Positions 18,142 through 26,552 of a DNA stretch of 64,000 nucleotides are shown here, in pieces. The translations under genes were made by a program, and so were the position numbers. Under the pieces are notes generated by a model. It was not told the origin of the DNA. It worked only from the letters and a program-made list of their open reading frames with translations, and searched no databases. The stretch's first letter is position 1. Each line of letters begins with the position of its first letter. The DNA is from Paraburkholderia caffeinitolerans (lineage in GTDB: Bacteria > Pseudomonadota > Gammaproteobacteria > Burkholderiales > Burkholderiaceae), in the NCBI RefSeq assembly GCF_902859945.1, contig NZ_CADIKL010000036.1:23298-87297 (forward strand). The letters are read 5' to 3'.

Positions 18142-19184
18142 GGGCGTGCGAGGCAGTCATGCGGATGTGATCGGACTCCAGATATTACAAAATACGTATT
18201 GAAAAGCACGAACTCGCGCAAATTTTCATTTTTTGGTGAGTGAATGCGCTGAAGATCGCCCTTTTGGGGTCCGAAAACTCATTTGACCGTGGAACATTGG
18301 GGCTCAGGAGCGCCTCAATCGCCCGGAAGCGCCCGTGTCATATGGGTTTCGCAGATTTTCGCGAGTTTCGGTGAATGTTTCACGAAATGGCGTGGACGGG
18401 GTTAGCGGAAGTGGAGAATGCTTCTGCAACGGTGCGCTGAAACGGTGGCGCTCGTAGCGTTGCCTGCGAGCGCTTCCTTTTCCCCCCATGCGAACGGCGG
18501 TGACGTCCGGTTATTGACCTGACCCGATGCACTTCCATTTCTGCTCTTCGTAGCAACGAGGCGAGAGGTTTGTGCTTGCATCGATTTGCGCTTCGCGTTG
18601 ACGTGCTAGCTACGGCGTCCGTGAATTTGTGGATGTTGCTTCGGTAATCAGGCCGCCTCGACCTTTTTGACGGTTAGTTGCATTAATTAGCTGCTGTTAG
18701 AACGGATGGAAAATTCTCGATGACGAACGGCTACAGGGACTCTGGCGAGCCGGACATAGCCCTGACCGACATGACGCCCCCTACTCCGCTTGCGTGAACT
18801 GAGTCTATGACGCGTCCATGAGGAGACTTTACCTGCGAGGCAGGAGTCATGGCTGTGTCATTACACGATCCGACAAATCGAGTCAGCGCGTTGGCTCCAT
18901 GGATTTCGGTCGAGAGATCGCTCGAAGTCAACGGCCAACACCGCCACACACTCTCCCGCGTGATACTCGACGCACTCCCTGATGAAAATTTGATTGGGCG
19001 ACTCCAATGCGCTCATACCGGGTCGCGATCGAGCAGGCAATCCTCATTCCTTCCGCTGGCAGTTCGTCATCGGGACGATCACTGAACCCGCCTCCATTGA
19101 AAGCATCAGGCGTCTCGCCGTCGTCACGAATTGGCGAGGCGAGGTCACGCGGCAAGCAGATCTCTACCCGCCTGCTCGCGAGTG
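18142..19184. other. Gene-poor region left of palindrome array
   Basis: About 1 kb with no supportable gene. The only open frames (for example 18849-19085) have a badly spaced ribosome site and no recognisable domain. GC content falls below the flanks. It probably belongs to the partition/origin region. Confidence 0.5.
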
Positions 19185-19689
19185 TGTGTCGAGTCGACAC
19201 ATACTCGTGGACGGCGTGGGTTGTGTCGTCTCGTTGGATTGCTCGCAACCCGCTTCAGGTTTCTTGCCTCATCAAGCCGAGAATGGCCTGCACGCAAGAC
19301 GCTCTTGCTGACAAGAAGGCAGACAACGTGCTCAGCGATGGGCCGTGTGTCGACTCGACACACTTCAGGTGTGCGCCAGAGCTTAGCGATATCAATTGAT
19401 GCGACGGGTCAACCTCCGTCTTTGCGCGAGTCAGATTATGCGTGCCGAGGTCAGTTACTCGTGTGTCGAGTCGACACACCAATCGTCTTTTCCCAGGAAA
19501 AAATCCAGTGCTTAGTCGTGGGTTTGAAACCGCCACCCATCGAACAGGCCGTGCTCGTGGTTGAGTTCTACGTGTCGTGACGGCACACCTAAGTGACATC
19601 CGAGCTAGAGTTTGCCCTGTGTGTCGACTCGACACGCAGGGTGCCCGCCATTCAGGTGCACGTCGGACATATAAGACCACGTGAGGGTA

Positions 19690-20033
19690 GAGCCTCAGCG
19701 AATCGACCGGGCTGACCTCCGATCCTTGCCGCGCCGCACTTCAGCCATGCCGTGCTGCTGTTATCGATTGGGTGTACACGTCCCTGCACAACAGGGTCGG
19801 TCACTCGAATCGGGACCATCGTGTGTCTAGTCGACACATCGAACGCTGACATTCGAGTGTGCGTCTGGCATTCGAGAAGGAGTTGAGTCTCAGTGGTTCG
19901 GCTTGTCTGACCTCCGCTCTTTGCTGTGCGGCTCCTCGGTCACCATCTGCTGCTGTAATCGATTTGACGTGGATGTCCTTGCACAACAGAGTTGCTCACT
20001 CGAATCGGGAGCAATGTGTGTCGACTCGACACA
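19690..20033. repeat. Diverged ~195-bp direct repeats carrying the palindrome
   Basis: The stretches 19690-19838 and about 19885-20033 align along their length, sharing CTGACCTCCG, CTGCTGT-ATCGATT, TGCACAACAG and TCACTCGAATCGGGA, and each ends in a palindrome. A partial third relative starts near 19410. The array seems to have grown by duplication of a larger unit. Confidence 0.6.
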
Positions 20034-20131
20034 CGTTCCCCACCGCCTCATCATGGAGAGGCAGCCACCCGCGCGCCGCCCACGATAATTCACGTCAGTT
20101 TCATCCAGTCGGGACGCGACCTCCTCCTCAT

Positions 20132-20162
20132 GAACATCTGTGTCGAGTCGACACAGATGTTC
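20132..20162. repeat. Extended 31-bp palindrome within the array
   Basis: The palindrome centred at 20147 is extended to perfect 15-bp arms (left arm 20132-20146, right arm 20148-20162). It is the most symmetric copy in the array. Confidence 0.7.
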
Positions 20163-20230
20163 GCCCACGGTAGATTGCCTCCCACAGCCAAGGCTCGTTG
20201 TGTCGACTCGACACACCCTGTGCCTGGGCA

Positions 20231-20256
20231 TAAAAAAGCCCGCTTGCGCGGGCCTT
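20231..20256 (-). terminator. Rho-independent terminator of parAB
   Basis: On the minus strand a GCCCGC-GCAA-GCGGGC stem-loop is followed by TTTTTT, 31 bp after the parB stop. It cleanly ends the parAB transcript before the palindrome array. Confidence 0.88.
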
Positions 20257-20287
20257 AATCAACCATCCAATAATCCGGAGTTCGCCC

Positions 20288-21280
20288 TCAGCCGGGCTTC
20301 ACATTGAACAACTGGCTGATAAGCTCACGAATCTGCGTCTCCTGCGCATCCGAAAGAACACCAGTCTTCAGCTTCACGGTGAAGCTATTCGTATCCTTCG
20401 TGATGCTGCCGGCGTGGCTCTTGCCCGAGAAAATCTTCTCGATACTCCGCTCCGAAACGCTCTGCTCGCTCTCGCCACGATCCGACTGGGCGCCAATGGC
20501 TGCGGCCAGCTTCCCCTGGTCGAGCGTTCCGGCCATAACTGCCGGCCAAAGCTCACGTGCCGCCTTCAGCCCTTGTGCGCCATGCTTCTTGAGCGCCGAA
20601 ACGATCTCGTCCGCGGCAGATCCGCCAAGCAAGCGAGGATTCAGGTCGAGGTCACGGCGAATGAAGTCGGGAAGCTTCTCGAACGCGAGAAATCGATACA
20701 AGCCCTTTCGTGACATACCCAGCGCCTCGGCCATCCGCGTGCGCGTCGGGAATTCCCGCTCGGCGCGCCGCAGCGACTGGCCGATTTCATAATCTGTCAG
20801 ATCCTCGCGCCCCACGTTCTCGACCAGCGCGAGCACGGCCATGTCCTGATCCGAGCACTCGATCACCGACGCGCGAATCTCTTCCTCGTGCAGCAGAACG
20901 TGCGCGCGCAGGCGCCGCTCGCCGGCAATCAGTTGATAGCCGTTGTCGGCGCGCCGCACGACAACCGGCTCCACCAATCCCACTTCGCGAATCGATTCGG
21001 CCAGCGATGCGAGGCCTTCGTCGCTGAAAATCTTGCGCGGCTGCCACGGGTTGGGCTGAATCGCGCTGACGGGGAGCATGAGCTTGTCGCTCGTGTTTTC
21101 GAGCTCCTGGATACGCTGCTGGGCCACGGCCAGCGCGCCCAGCATTCCCGGGCCCGTCTTGAACGCGCTGCTGCGGCGCGGTTCCGGTGCGGCGGGTGCG
21201 GGCCGTTCAGTCGCCTGACGCTCCGAAGCAGAGCCGAGCTCGGCGGTCTTCGCCGCCATTTTGTCGCGAAACGAGCTCAT
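20288..21280 (-). CDS. parB: Partition protein ParB
   Basis: A 330-residue ParB. The N-terminal ParB/Srx fold holds LPVSAIQPNPWQPRK, LAESIREVGLVEPVVVR and the CTP-binding/arginine motif AGERRLRAH. The central HTH follows (MAEALGMSRKGLYRFLAFEKLP), then a C-terminal dimerisation tail. Its ATG overlaps the parA stop (ATGA), so it is translationally coupled; an upstream ATG at 21295 is less likely. The palindromes at 19185-20215 are its probable binding sites. The divergent rep gene and iterons mark this as a plasmid-type rather than main-chromosome system. Confidence 0.93.
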   Translation of the reverse strand: MSSFRDKMAAKTAELGSASERQATERPAPAAPEPRRSSAFKTGPGMLGALAVAQQRIQELENTSDKLMLPVSAIQPNPWQPRKIFSDEGLASLAESIREVGLVEPVVVRRADNGYQLIAGERRLRAHVLLHEEEIRASVIECSDQDMAVLALVENVGREDLTDYEIGQSLRRAEREFPTRTRMAEALGMSRKGLYRFLAFEKLPDFIRRDLDLNPRLLGGSAADEIVSALKKHGAQGLKAARELWPAVMAGTLDQGKLAAAIGAQSDRGESEQSVSERSIEKIFSGKSHAGSITKDTNSFTVKLKTGVLSDAQETQIRELISQLFNVKPG

Positions 21281-22485
21281 TTTCCGGCCCTCCATTGCTC
21301 CACATAAAGATCATCGATCCAGCGCACGTAATCGGTGAGCGGCTGCCGGACGCGCGCGACCGTCTTGTCGGCGAGGTCGCCCTTGCTGATGTCGAACACG
21401 GTGGCCATCGCCAGAGCGCCGTTACTCATGGCCGAACTCGCCGGCACTTCCACCGCGCTGACCCAATCCTTGTAGGTGCGTTGCACCCAGGACCGAACCA
21501 CCGGTGCCGACGACGTCTTGCCGTAATCCACCTTCGACAGCAGCACGGAAACGAAGTCGTAGGTCTTTTCGTCGCCGCGCTCCATGATCGTGTGCGCGAG
21601 ATCGGAGAAGAGACTCCAGAACGACACCGAGCTGATGAAATCGAGGCTCTCCGGAACCAGCGGCATGACCATGGCGTCGGCGGCCATCAGCGCGTTGATA
21701 GTGAGATACGACAGCGACGGCGCGGTATCCAAAATGATGTAGTCGTAGTGCTGACGCAGTGTCTCAATACCCTGGCGCAGCAAGTCCCAGAACTTGAAGC
21801 CCGGGTTCTTGATGACGGTGCCGGGAATATGGAACTCCGCCGAGAAGAGCGTGGGGTGCGCCGGAATGACGTCGAGCCCGTCCCAATAAGTCGGCTGCAC
21901 GAAGTTCAGCAGGCCGCCTTCCATCTGCGGATCGTAAATGAACGGCAGGACAGTACTGTCCTCGGTCACTTCCTTTTCCGCATAGAGACCACAAAGCTCC
22001 GTGAGCGATGCCTGCGGGTCGAGGTCGATAAGCAGCACGCGCCGGCCGCGCAGCGTCAGGCCTTGCGCGAGACACATCGTCGTGGTGGTCTTGGTGGAAC
22101 CGCCCTTGAAGTTGGCGACCAGAATGACCTTGCCGTCGGCGTCGCGCACGCCAGTATGAAGTGGCGTTTGGTAAATATCCGAAACCTGCTGGACCCACGT
22201 GCGCGCGTCAGGCAAGGTAAACACCCGGCTGCGCCCCGAACCCTGGGCTTCGCCTTGCGGCAGGCCCTCGCGTGTGGCGAGCAGATTGTTGAGCTTGATG
22301 CGGTCGATGCCGCACAGTTCTGCAACTTGTGCGGACGTGAATGTGGGCGCCATCTTCCGCGGCTTCGGCGCCAGCATCATTTCCCGAAGTTCTTCTGAAA
22401 GCTGACCGGCTTCCTCTGCAAACTGCGTGACCGAGGAAAGGTCGACGCGCCGATCAATAGATGGAAATTCGATAGTCTTTGCCAT
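21277..22485 (-). CDS. parA: Partition ATPase ParA (type Ia, with N-terminal HTH)
   Basis: A 402-residue Walker-type ATPase. An N-terminal ~110-residue extension with an HTH (FTSAQVAELCGIDRIKLNNLL, residues ~49-69) makes it a P1-like type Ia ParA that can also repress its own operon. The deviant Walker A is FKGGSTKTTTT (residues ~126-136), A' is DLDPQAS, and Walker B is YIILDTAPSLS. The promoter region has three copies of an AAAGCGTA-type element (22488-22540), the likely ParA operator. It heads the parAB operon. Confidence 0.93.
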   Translation of the reverse strand: MAKTIEFPSIDRRVDLSSVTQFAEEAGQLSEELREMMLAPKPRKMAPTFTSAQVAELCGIDRIKLNNLLATREGLPQGEAQGSGRSRVFTLPDARTWVQQVSDIYQTPLHTGVRDADGKVILVANFKGGSTKTTTTMCLAQGLTLRGRRVLLIDLDPQASLTELCGLYAEKEVTEDSTVLPFIYDPQMEGGLLNFVQPTYWDGLDVIPAHPTLFSAEFHIPGTVIKNPGFKFWDLLRQGIETLRQHYDYIILDTAPSLSYLTINALMAADAMVMPLVPESLDFISSVSFWSLFSDLAHTIMERGDEKTYDFVSVLLSKVDYGKTSSAPVVRSWVQRTYKDWVSAVEVPASSAMSNGALAMATVFDISKGDLADKTVARVRQPLTDYVRWIDDLYVEQWRAGK

Positions 22486-22487
22486 TA

Positions 22488-22540
22488 ATACGCTTTTTAT
22501 CGGAATTTGGATAAAGCGTAGAATACAGGAAAAGCGTATC
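22488..22540. promoter_or_regulatory. Putative ParA autoregulatory operators
   Basis: Three related elements lie just upstream of parA: ATACGCTTTTTAT (22488-22500, inverted), GATAAAGCGTA (22510-22520) and GAAAAGCGTATC (22529-22540). Their spacing and mixed orientation suit binding of the HTH-containing ParA to its own promoter. Confidence 0.5.
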
Positions 22541-22556
22541 GAAACACACTGATTGA

Positions 22557-22586
22557 GGTCGATTTTTAAAAAAATCGACCTTTTTA
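22557..22586. terminator. AT-rich hairpin between parA promoter and origin
   Basis: Eleven-base arms GGTCGATTTTT and AAAAATCGACC are followed by TTTTT. It could terminate transcription entering the iteron region from the left or act as an operator. Confidence 0.45.
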
Positions 22587-22799
22587 TTTGCGCCAGGACG
22601 GGCTCCCGGTCCTCGGTCCAGCCTCGGACCTTCGCCAGGTCACCAGGCCGTCTATGCGACGTTTAAGGGCATTTCCGCCGATTTGCTTATTTTTTGAGCA
22701 CGCCCCCATAGGAATTCAATCCGATTCTGACAGAGATCGCCGTTCACGCTCATTCACGGCGTTATGCAGACCTTCATATAAGCATACGAAATCGTCAGA

Positions 22800-23766
22800 G
22801 GTCACGATTTTTGTGCACTTTCGCTAATCGACGAAACGATGTAATCGACTCAGATTTCGCAGTAACGGATTTTGTGCACGCATCCGGGATCCAATCCCTC
22901 AAGCGCCAAGAACTCGCACAAAAACCGTTACCGAAGTCGACACTCGTAGCACGAGGAACCGCGAAAACGCGGATCTGCACAAAAAACGTGACCGTCGCGC
23001 AGTGCTCTAGACAAACGTCTCACCGAAAACCAGCGCAAAACGTAGTGGCTGCTGCCACAAAACGACCGCGGGCGAGAAAGGACTCCAAAATCCGCACAAA
23101 AACCGTTACCGGTCTTCGCGTCAAACCCGCCTCCGCGTCCCTGGCGGTCCTGCGCAAGCTCGCGCACATTAAACGTTACCTCGTCGAACGCCATCGTCCT
23201 GCACAAAAAACTCGACCTTCGCTCTGCCGACCCTTTCCGCACAAAAAACGTTACCGGGCAGGGCATCGAGCAGAAGAAATTCGGCATTGAACGTCGTCGT
23301 CCGGCGGGCTGCACACAAATCGTTACCATCCACGCTGACGCGCGCACATAAAACGGTACCCTTGGCAATGGCCAAACGTCATTCCATCTCCCGATAGCAC
23401 TGCAAGCCCTCGAAGATTTGCGGTCAAACACCCCTTGGCACGGAGATCCAGGGGCTTTTCCACAAGAAATGCACCTGTGCACTGCTAGCCAATAGGCGTA
23501 AAACCTCGTACCAAGCGTCTTTGCTACACGCGGTTGGTTTGTTTACTTAAACAAAGAAAACCCACAAACCCACTAACGTGCGCATCCGAATCCTTTGTTC
23601 TCAAGCACTTGCCGCCGAAAAGCACCGGTCTATGTGCCAGAAGCATCGATTTATGTGCACGTAGGTGACGATTTTTGTGCTGGAGATGGAGAGGTCTATG
23701 TGCAGTTCGGCACGTTTTTTGTGCCGGCCCTTCAGCACGTGCCGTTCGAGGTAACGTTTATTGTGT
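22800..23766. other. Iteron-containing replication origin region
   Basis: At least sixteen copies of a 17-bp iteron, consensus GCACAAAAANCGTTACC. Forward copies start at 22916, 22977, 23094, 23164, 23201, 23239, 23311 and 23344. Inverted copies start at 22800 and 22861 on the left. On the right, inverted copies at 23621, 23642, 23664, 23687, 23708 and 23750 are mostly phased by 21-23 bp (two helical turns). The right array abuts rep (start 23823), so it should mediate both initiation and rep autoregulation. Between the arrays is an AT-richer stretch with a DnaA-box-like TTTTCCACA (23456-23464) and a palindrome (23538-23555). Confidence 0.82.
23538..23555. other. AT-rich palindrome in the origin
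   Basis: Eight-base arms TTTGTTTA and TAAACAAA around CT, in the AT-rich segment between the iteron arrays. It is a candidate unwinding element or protein site. Confidence 0.4.
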
Positions 23767-23822
23767 TGACTTGTGTTCGTGGAGTGATAGAGTCGCGGCC
23801 AATATCGACGGAGAGCACGCGA

Positions 23823-25202
23823 ATGTCGGAGGACAGCGCACGCAGGACGACCACCCAGCAAATGTCGCTCGGGTTGTTCGAGGAGATGTCCGGCCAGCCC
23901 ATCAGTGAGAGCACGAGGGAGATTGGCTTTCAGCGCAACAACGTTTTCGTTGCGATCAACGGGCTCGGCCTGTCGTCGCGGCGCTTTATCGATGCCGCCT
24001 ATTTCATCGCAGCCCAGGAGCCGCTGCCGCGCGAGATTTACGACGTCGACCTGAACTACTTCAAGTGGCTCATGCGGTACGAGAGCCGCAATGTGCGCCA
24101 TCTCCAGAGCGTGATCAAGGAGGCGCAGCGTGTGCTCATCGAGGTGACGGACACGCCGCCCGACCGGGCGCCCAGCGAAGAGGACCAGTGGATTTCCGAG
24201 CAGTTGATGGGCAGCGTCAAGATCGGCAAGGGGCGCATCCAGTTTCGCATTCCGCCGCTGATGCTGCGTCACATCACTGGTCCGGACAAGCATCACTGGC
24301 TGAACCTGTGCATCACGGCCGCTTTCTCGCAGACCTTTGCGCGGGCGATCTACGACTACGTGCTGCCGTATGTGAACGCGGGCTTTACCGACTGGATCGA
24401 GCTCGACGTCATGCGCCGCTGGCCGGGCAAGCTCGGTTCGAGCGCCTCGGAGTTCAAGCACTTCCGGCCGAAGTATCTCGACCCGGCTGTGCGCCAGATC
24501 AACGAGCTTTCGGACATCGACCTGAGCTACGAAACACGGGCCGATTCCGAAACCTCGCGCAAGATCAACAAGATCCGCTTCCGGCTGAAGCGCAAGGACA
24601 CGGTTGCGGCCATGCTGAGCCGTCAGCCCGATGCCCACGACCTGCTGCTCACGCTCAAGGAGGAGTTCGGCCTGAGCAACAAGCAGTTCGATGTGATCGC
24701 CGAGCATCGCATGAGCTGGACCGACGAGCGGATCCAGCAGGCCATCGAGTACACGCGTTTTCGCCTCAACCAGGGCAAGGTCACCAAGAGTCCGGCCGGC
24801 TACCTGATGAAGGCGCTGAGCCACAACTGGCAGGTGTCGGAGGCCGAGCGCAAGATGGTGGCGATCCAGTCGGAGCTAGCCGCTGCTGAGAGCGCCGAGG
24901 AAACCGCGCGAGCCGCGGCCGGCAGTGCCGTGAAGCAGAGCATCGCCGCGCGCGATGAAGAAGCGCGCACGCAGCGCAACGACGAAGTCCAGCGCGGGCG
25001 CGAGCACTTCGAGTCCGCCGACGAGAAGACCCGCAAGGAACTCGTGCGCCTGTACATCGTGTCGCAAGCCGGCAAGCTCATGCTGCGCCGCCTGAAGCTC
25101 GAAGCCGGCGCGTTGTCGGATGCGAATATCCTCAGCCATTCCGATCTGGCGTGGTATTTCGGGCAGTTCGTGTACGCGCGGCTCAAGCAAAGCGCCGCAT
25201 GA
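23823..25202 (+). CDS. repA: Replication initiator (RepA-type, iteron-binding)
   Basis: A 459-residue initiator like those at the second-chromosome origins of Burkholderia. The N-terminal half (GFQRNNVFVAINGLGLSSRRFIDAAYFIA to KIRFRLKRKD) has tandem winged-helix character. The C-terminal region, FGLSNKQFDVIAEHRMSWTDERIQQAIEYTRFRLNQG, is followed by an Ala/Glu/Arg-rich probable coiled coil. I chose the ATG at 23823 (GGAG 9 nt upstream) over a longer frame, because the upstream part consists of iterons. It is divergent from parAB; the iterons at 23621-23766 lie in its promoter. Confidence 0.9.
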   Translation: MSEDSARRTTTQQMSLGLFEEMSGQPISESTREIGFQRNNVFVAINGLGLSSRRFIDAAYFIAAQEPLPREIYDVDLNYFKWLMRYESRNVRHLQSVIKEAQRVLIEVTDTPPDRAPSEEDQWISEQLMGSVKIGKGRIQFRIPPLMLRHITGPDKHHWLNLCITAAFSQTFARAIYDYVLPYVNAGFTDWIELDVMRRWPGKLGSSASEFKHFRPKYLDPAVRQINELSDIDLSYETRADSETSRKINKIRFRLKRKDTVAAMLSRQPDAHDLLLTLKEEFGLSNKQFDVIAEHRMSWTDERIQQAIEYTRFRLNQGKVTKSPAGYLMKALSHNWQVSEAERKMVAIQSELAAAESAEETARAAAGSAVKQSIAARDEEARTQRNDEVQRGREHFESADEKTRKELVRLYIVSQAGKLMLRRLKLEAGALSDANILSHSDLAWYFGQFVYARLKQSAA

Positions 25203-25334
25203 GGCATGCCGCGATGCGCGGCATGCGGTTCACAAGCCGAATTCGATGATTCCCCAGCAACGGCGGTATCCGCGTGGTTAATCCGGATTCCTGATCAAAT
25301 CGCCCGGGTGAATCGTTGGTTCGCATTGTCGGGT

Positions 25335-25799
25335 TCACACCGCCAGAACGAGTGCGCCCGAGGCCAGTGCCCCCAGCATGGTGCCGCGGCAGAGCGGGGC
25401 GCCGCAGCGGCAGGCATAGTCGCGTTGTGCGTCGTCGTCGGCCTGCTGCTCGATCTCGAGCGCGTAGTCGATGAAGAGCTCCTCGCCGGGCGCGATATCG
25501 CGGATCGCCTCGATGAACACGCGGCCGTCGCCTTCGACCGCCTCGCAGTTCGCGGCGCATGCGTGATTGAGCCAGCGCGCGCCATTGCCGCCGCGTCCGC
25601 CGTCGATCACGCGCCCGTCGGACAGGCCGAACAGGAAAGTGTGGCCGGAGTCGCTGCGGCGCGCATACCAGCGCGCCGCCTCGCGCCACGTGGTCACCAT
25701 GCCCTTGTACTCGAAGATGCGCTCCCCGGCGCGCAACGGAAGCAGCGCGAATACGCCTTTGCCATGCACCGGCGATTGCCGGACAGTCACACGTTTCAT
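25335..25799 (-). CDS. SET-domain protein-lysine methyltransferase
   Basis: A 154-residue compact SET protein. It has the start VRQSPVHGKGVFALLPLRAGERIFEYKG, the pseudoknot motif ARWLNHACAANCEA (RxxNHxC), and GEELFIDYAL. A post-SET cysteine cluster is also present (YACRCGAPLCRGTM), with only a minimal SET-I insert. SAM-dependent lysine methylation is expected; the bacterial substrate is unknown (ribosomal or nucleoid protein are options). It lies 132 bp from rep, convergent with it. Its catalytic motifs are all intact. Confidence 0.85.
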   Translation of the reverse strand: MKRVTVRQSPVHGKGVFALLPLRAGERIFEYKGMVTTWREAARWYARRSDSGHTFLFGLSDGRVIDGGRGGNGARWLNHACAANCEAVEGDGRVFIEAIRDIAPGEELFIDYALEIEQQADDDAQRDYACRCGAPLCRGTMLGALASGALVLAV

Positions 25800-26012
25800 A
25801 GTCGTCGGAACGGCGCGGTGGGGAAGGGGAGACGCCGAGTATATGCCGAGAAAATGTCAGCGCGTACAGCGTGATAGCTGCCTTTCCGTCGATTCCATCG
25901 TCGTGCGCGATGCGGTAGATTGGCGTGGCGCTTGTGAACCCGTTTGCAGCCGAATTGCAGCCGATCTGCAGCCGCTATGCGAGCCCGTTTGCCCCTTCGG
26001 AGATCCTGATCG

Positions 26013-26543
26013 ATGCATCGAGATGAAACCCGCGACGCCGCGCCGGAGCGCAAGCACGCCGACGAGCAGAACGAAGCCCGCATGCTACCGCCCGAGCTCG
26101 TGAGCGCGCTGGACGGCGAGCACCTCGAGGCGCATGCGGACGAGGCCTTCCGCCTCTCGACCGTGAGCGCCGACGGCTGGCCGCACGGTGCACAACTGAG
26201 CGTGGGCGAAGTACTGGCGCTCGACGCGCAGACCCTGCTCGTGGCGATGTGGCCGCGTTCGAACACCGCGCAGAACATGCTGCGCGACGCACGCCTCGCG
26301 CTAACGCTGGTTCATGACGGCGCGGTGCTGGAGATTCGCGCCCACGCGAGCCTGATTGCGGAGCATCAGACCGCCCTCGACCTCAGCGTGTTTCGCCTGC
26401 GCATCGAACGCGTGGAGGTGCATCGTGCGAAATATGCCGAGGTGCTGAGCGGGGTGACGTTCCGCCTGCACGAGCGCGAGAAGGTGATAGCGCGCTGGCG
26501 CGAGCAGATCGCGATGTTGCGCTCGCACGCCGCACCGGTATGA
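26013..26543 (+). CDS. Pyridoxamine 5'-phosphate oxidase-like flavin protein
   Basis: A 176-residue split-barrel protein: FRLSTVSADGWPHGAQLSVGEVLALDAQTLLVAMWPRSNTAQNMLRDARLALTLVHDG is the FMN-binding part. It lacks the C-terminal PLP-binding motif of true PdxH, so it is a general PNPOx-like protein of unknown substrate. GGAG lies about 10 nt before the ATG. It is convergent with the crotonase gene (9-bp gap). Confidence 0.7.
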   Translation: MHRDETRDAAPERKHADEQNEARMLPPELVSALDGEHLEAHADEAFRLSTVSADGWPHGAQLSVGEVLALDAQTLLVAMWPRSNTAQNMLRDARLALTLVHDGAVLEIRAHASLIAEHQTALDLSVFRLRIERVEVHRAKYAEVLSGVTFRLHEREKVIARWREQIAMLRSHAAPV

Positions 26544-26552
26544 GCGTGGGTG

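Larger units (their letters stand above)
19185..20215. repeat. Array of 17-bp palindromes (candidate parS centromere)
   Basis: The consensus is TGTGTCGA-S-TCGACACA (S = C or G), an 8-bp perfect inverted repeat around one base. Copies lie at 19185-19201, 19346-19362, 19462-19478, 19620-19636 (one mismatch), 19822-19838 (one mismatch), 20017-20033, 20139-20155 and 20199-20215; a degenerate one is at 19571-19587. The array sits directly beyond parB and its terminator, in a gene-free stretch. Clustered palindromes beside parAB are the normal arrangement of ParB-binding centromeres, so these are the best parS candidates here. This is inferred from position and symmetry, not from a known consensus. 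Confidence 0.75.

Noticed and set aside
18370..18390. Half of a chromosomal-type parS (TGTTTCACG)
   Set aside because: Only one half-site matches; the second arm is absent.
18849..19085. Open frame of 78 codons left of the palindrome array
   Set aside because: AGGAG is only 2 nt from the ATG, the second half looks random, and no domain is recognisable.
19007..19580. Several overlapping open frames across the palindrome array on both strands
   Set aside because: They pass through the palindromes and translate them into the same VSSRHT/VESTH-type strings, which are an artefact of the repeat.
19185..20215. CRISPR array
   Set aside because: The repeats are palindromes with irregular, partly similar spacers and no cas genes; a centromere array fits better.
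22811..23482. Open frames through the iteron region
   Set aside because: They encode the iteron repeatedly (AQKP/HKKRY, FCA-type strings) and lie in a non-coding origin.
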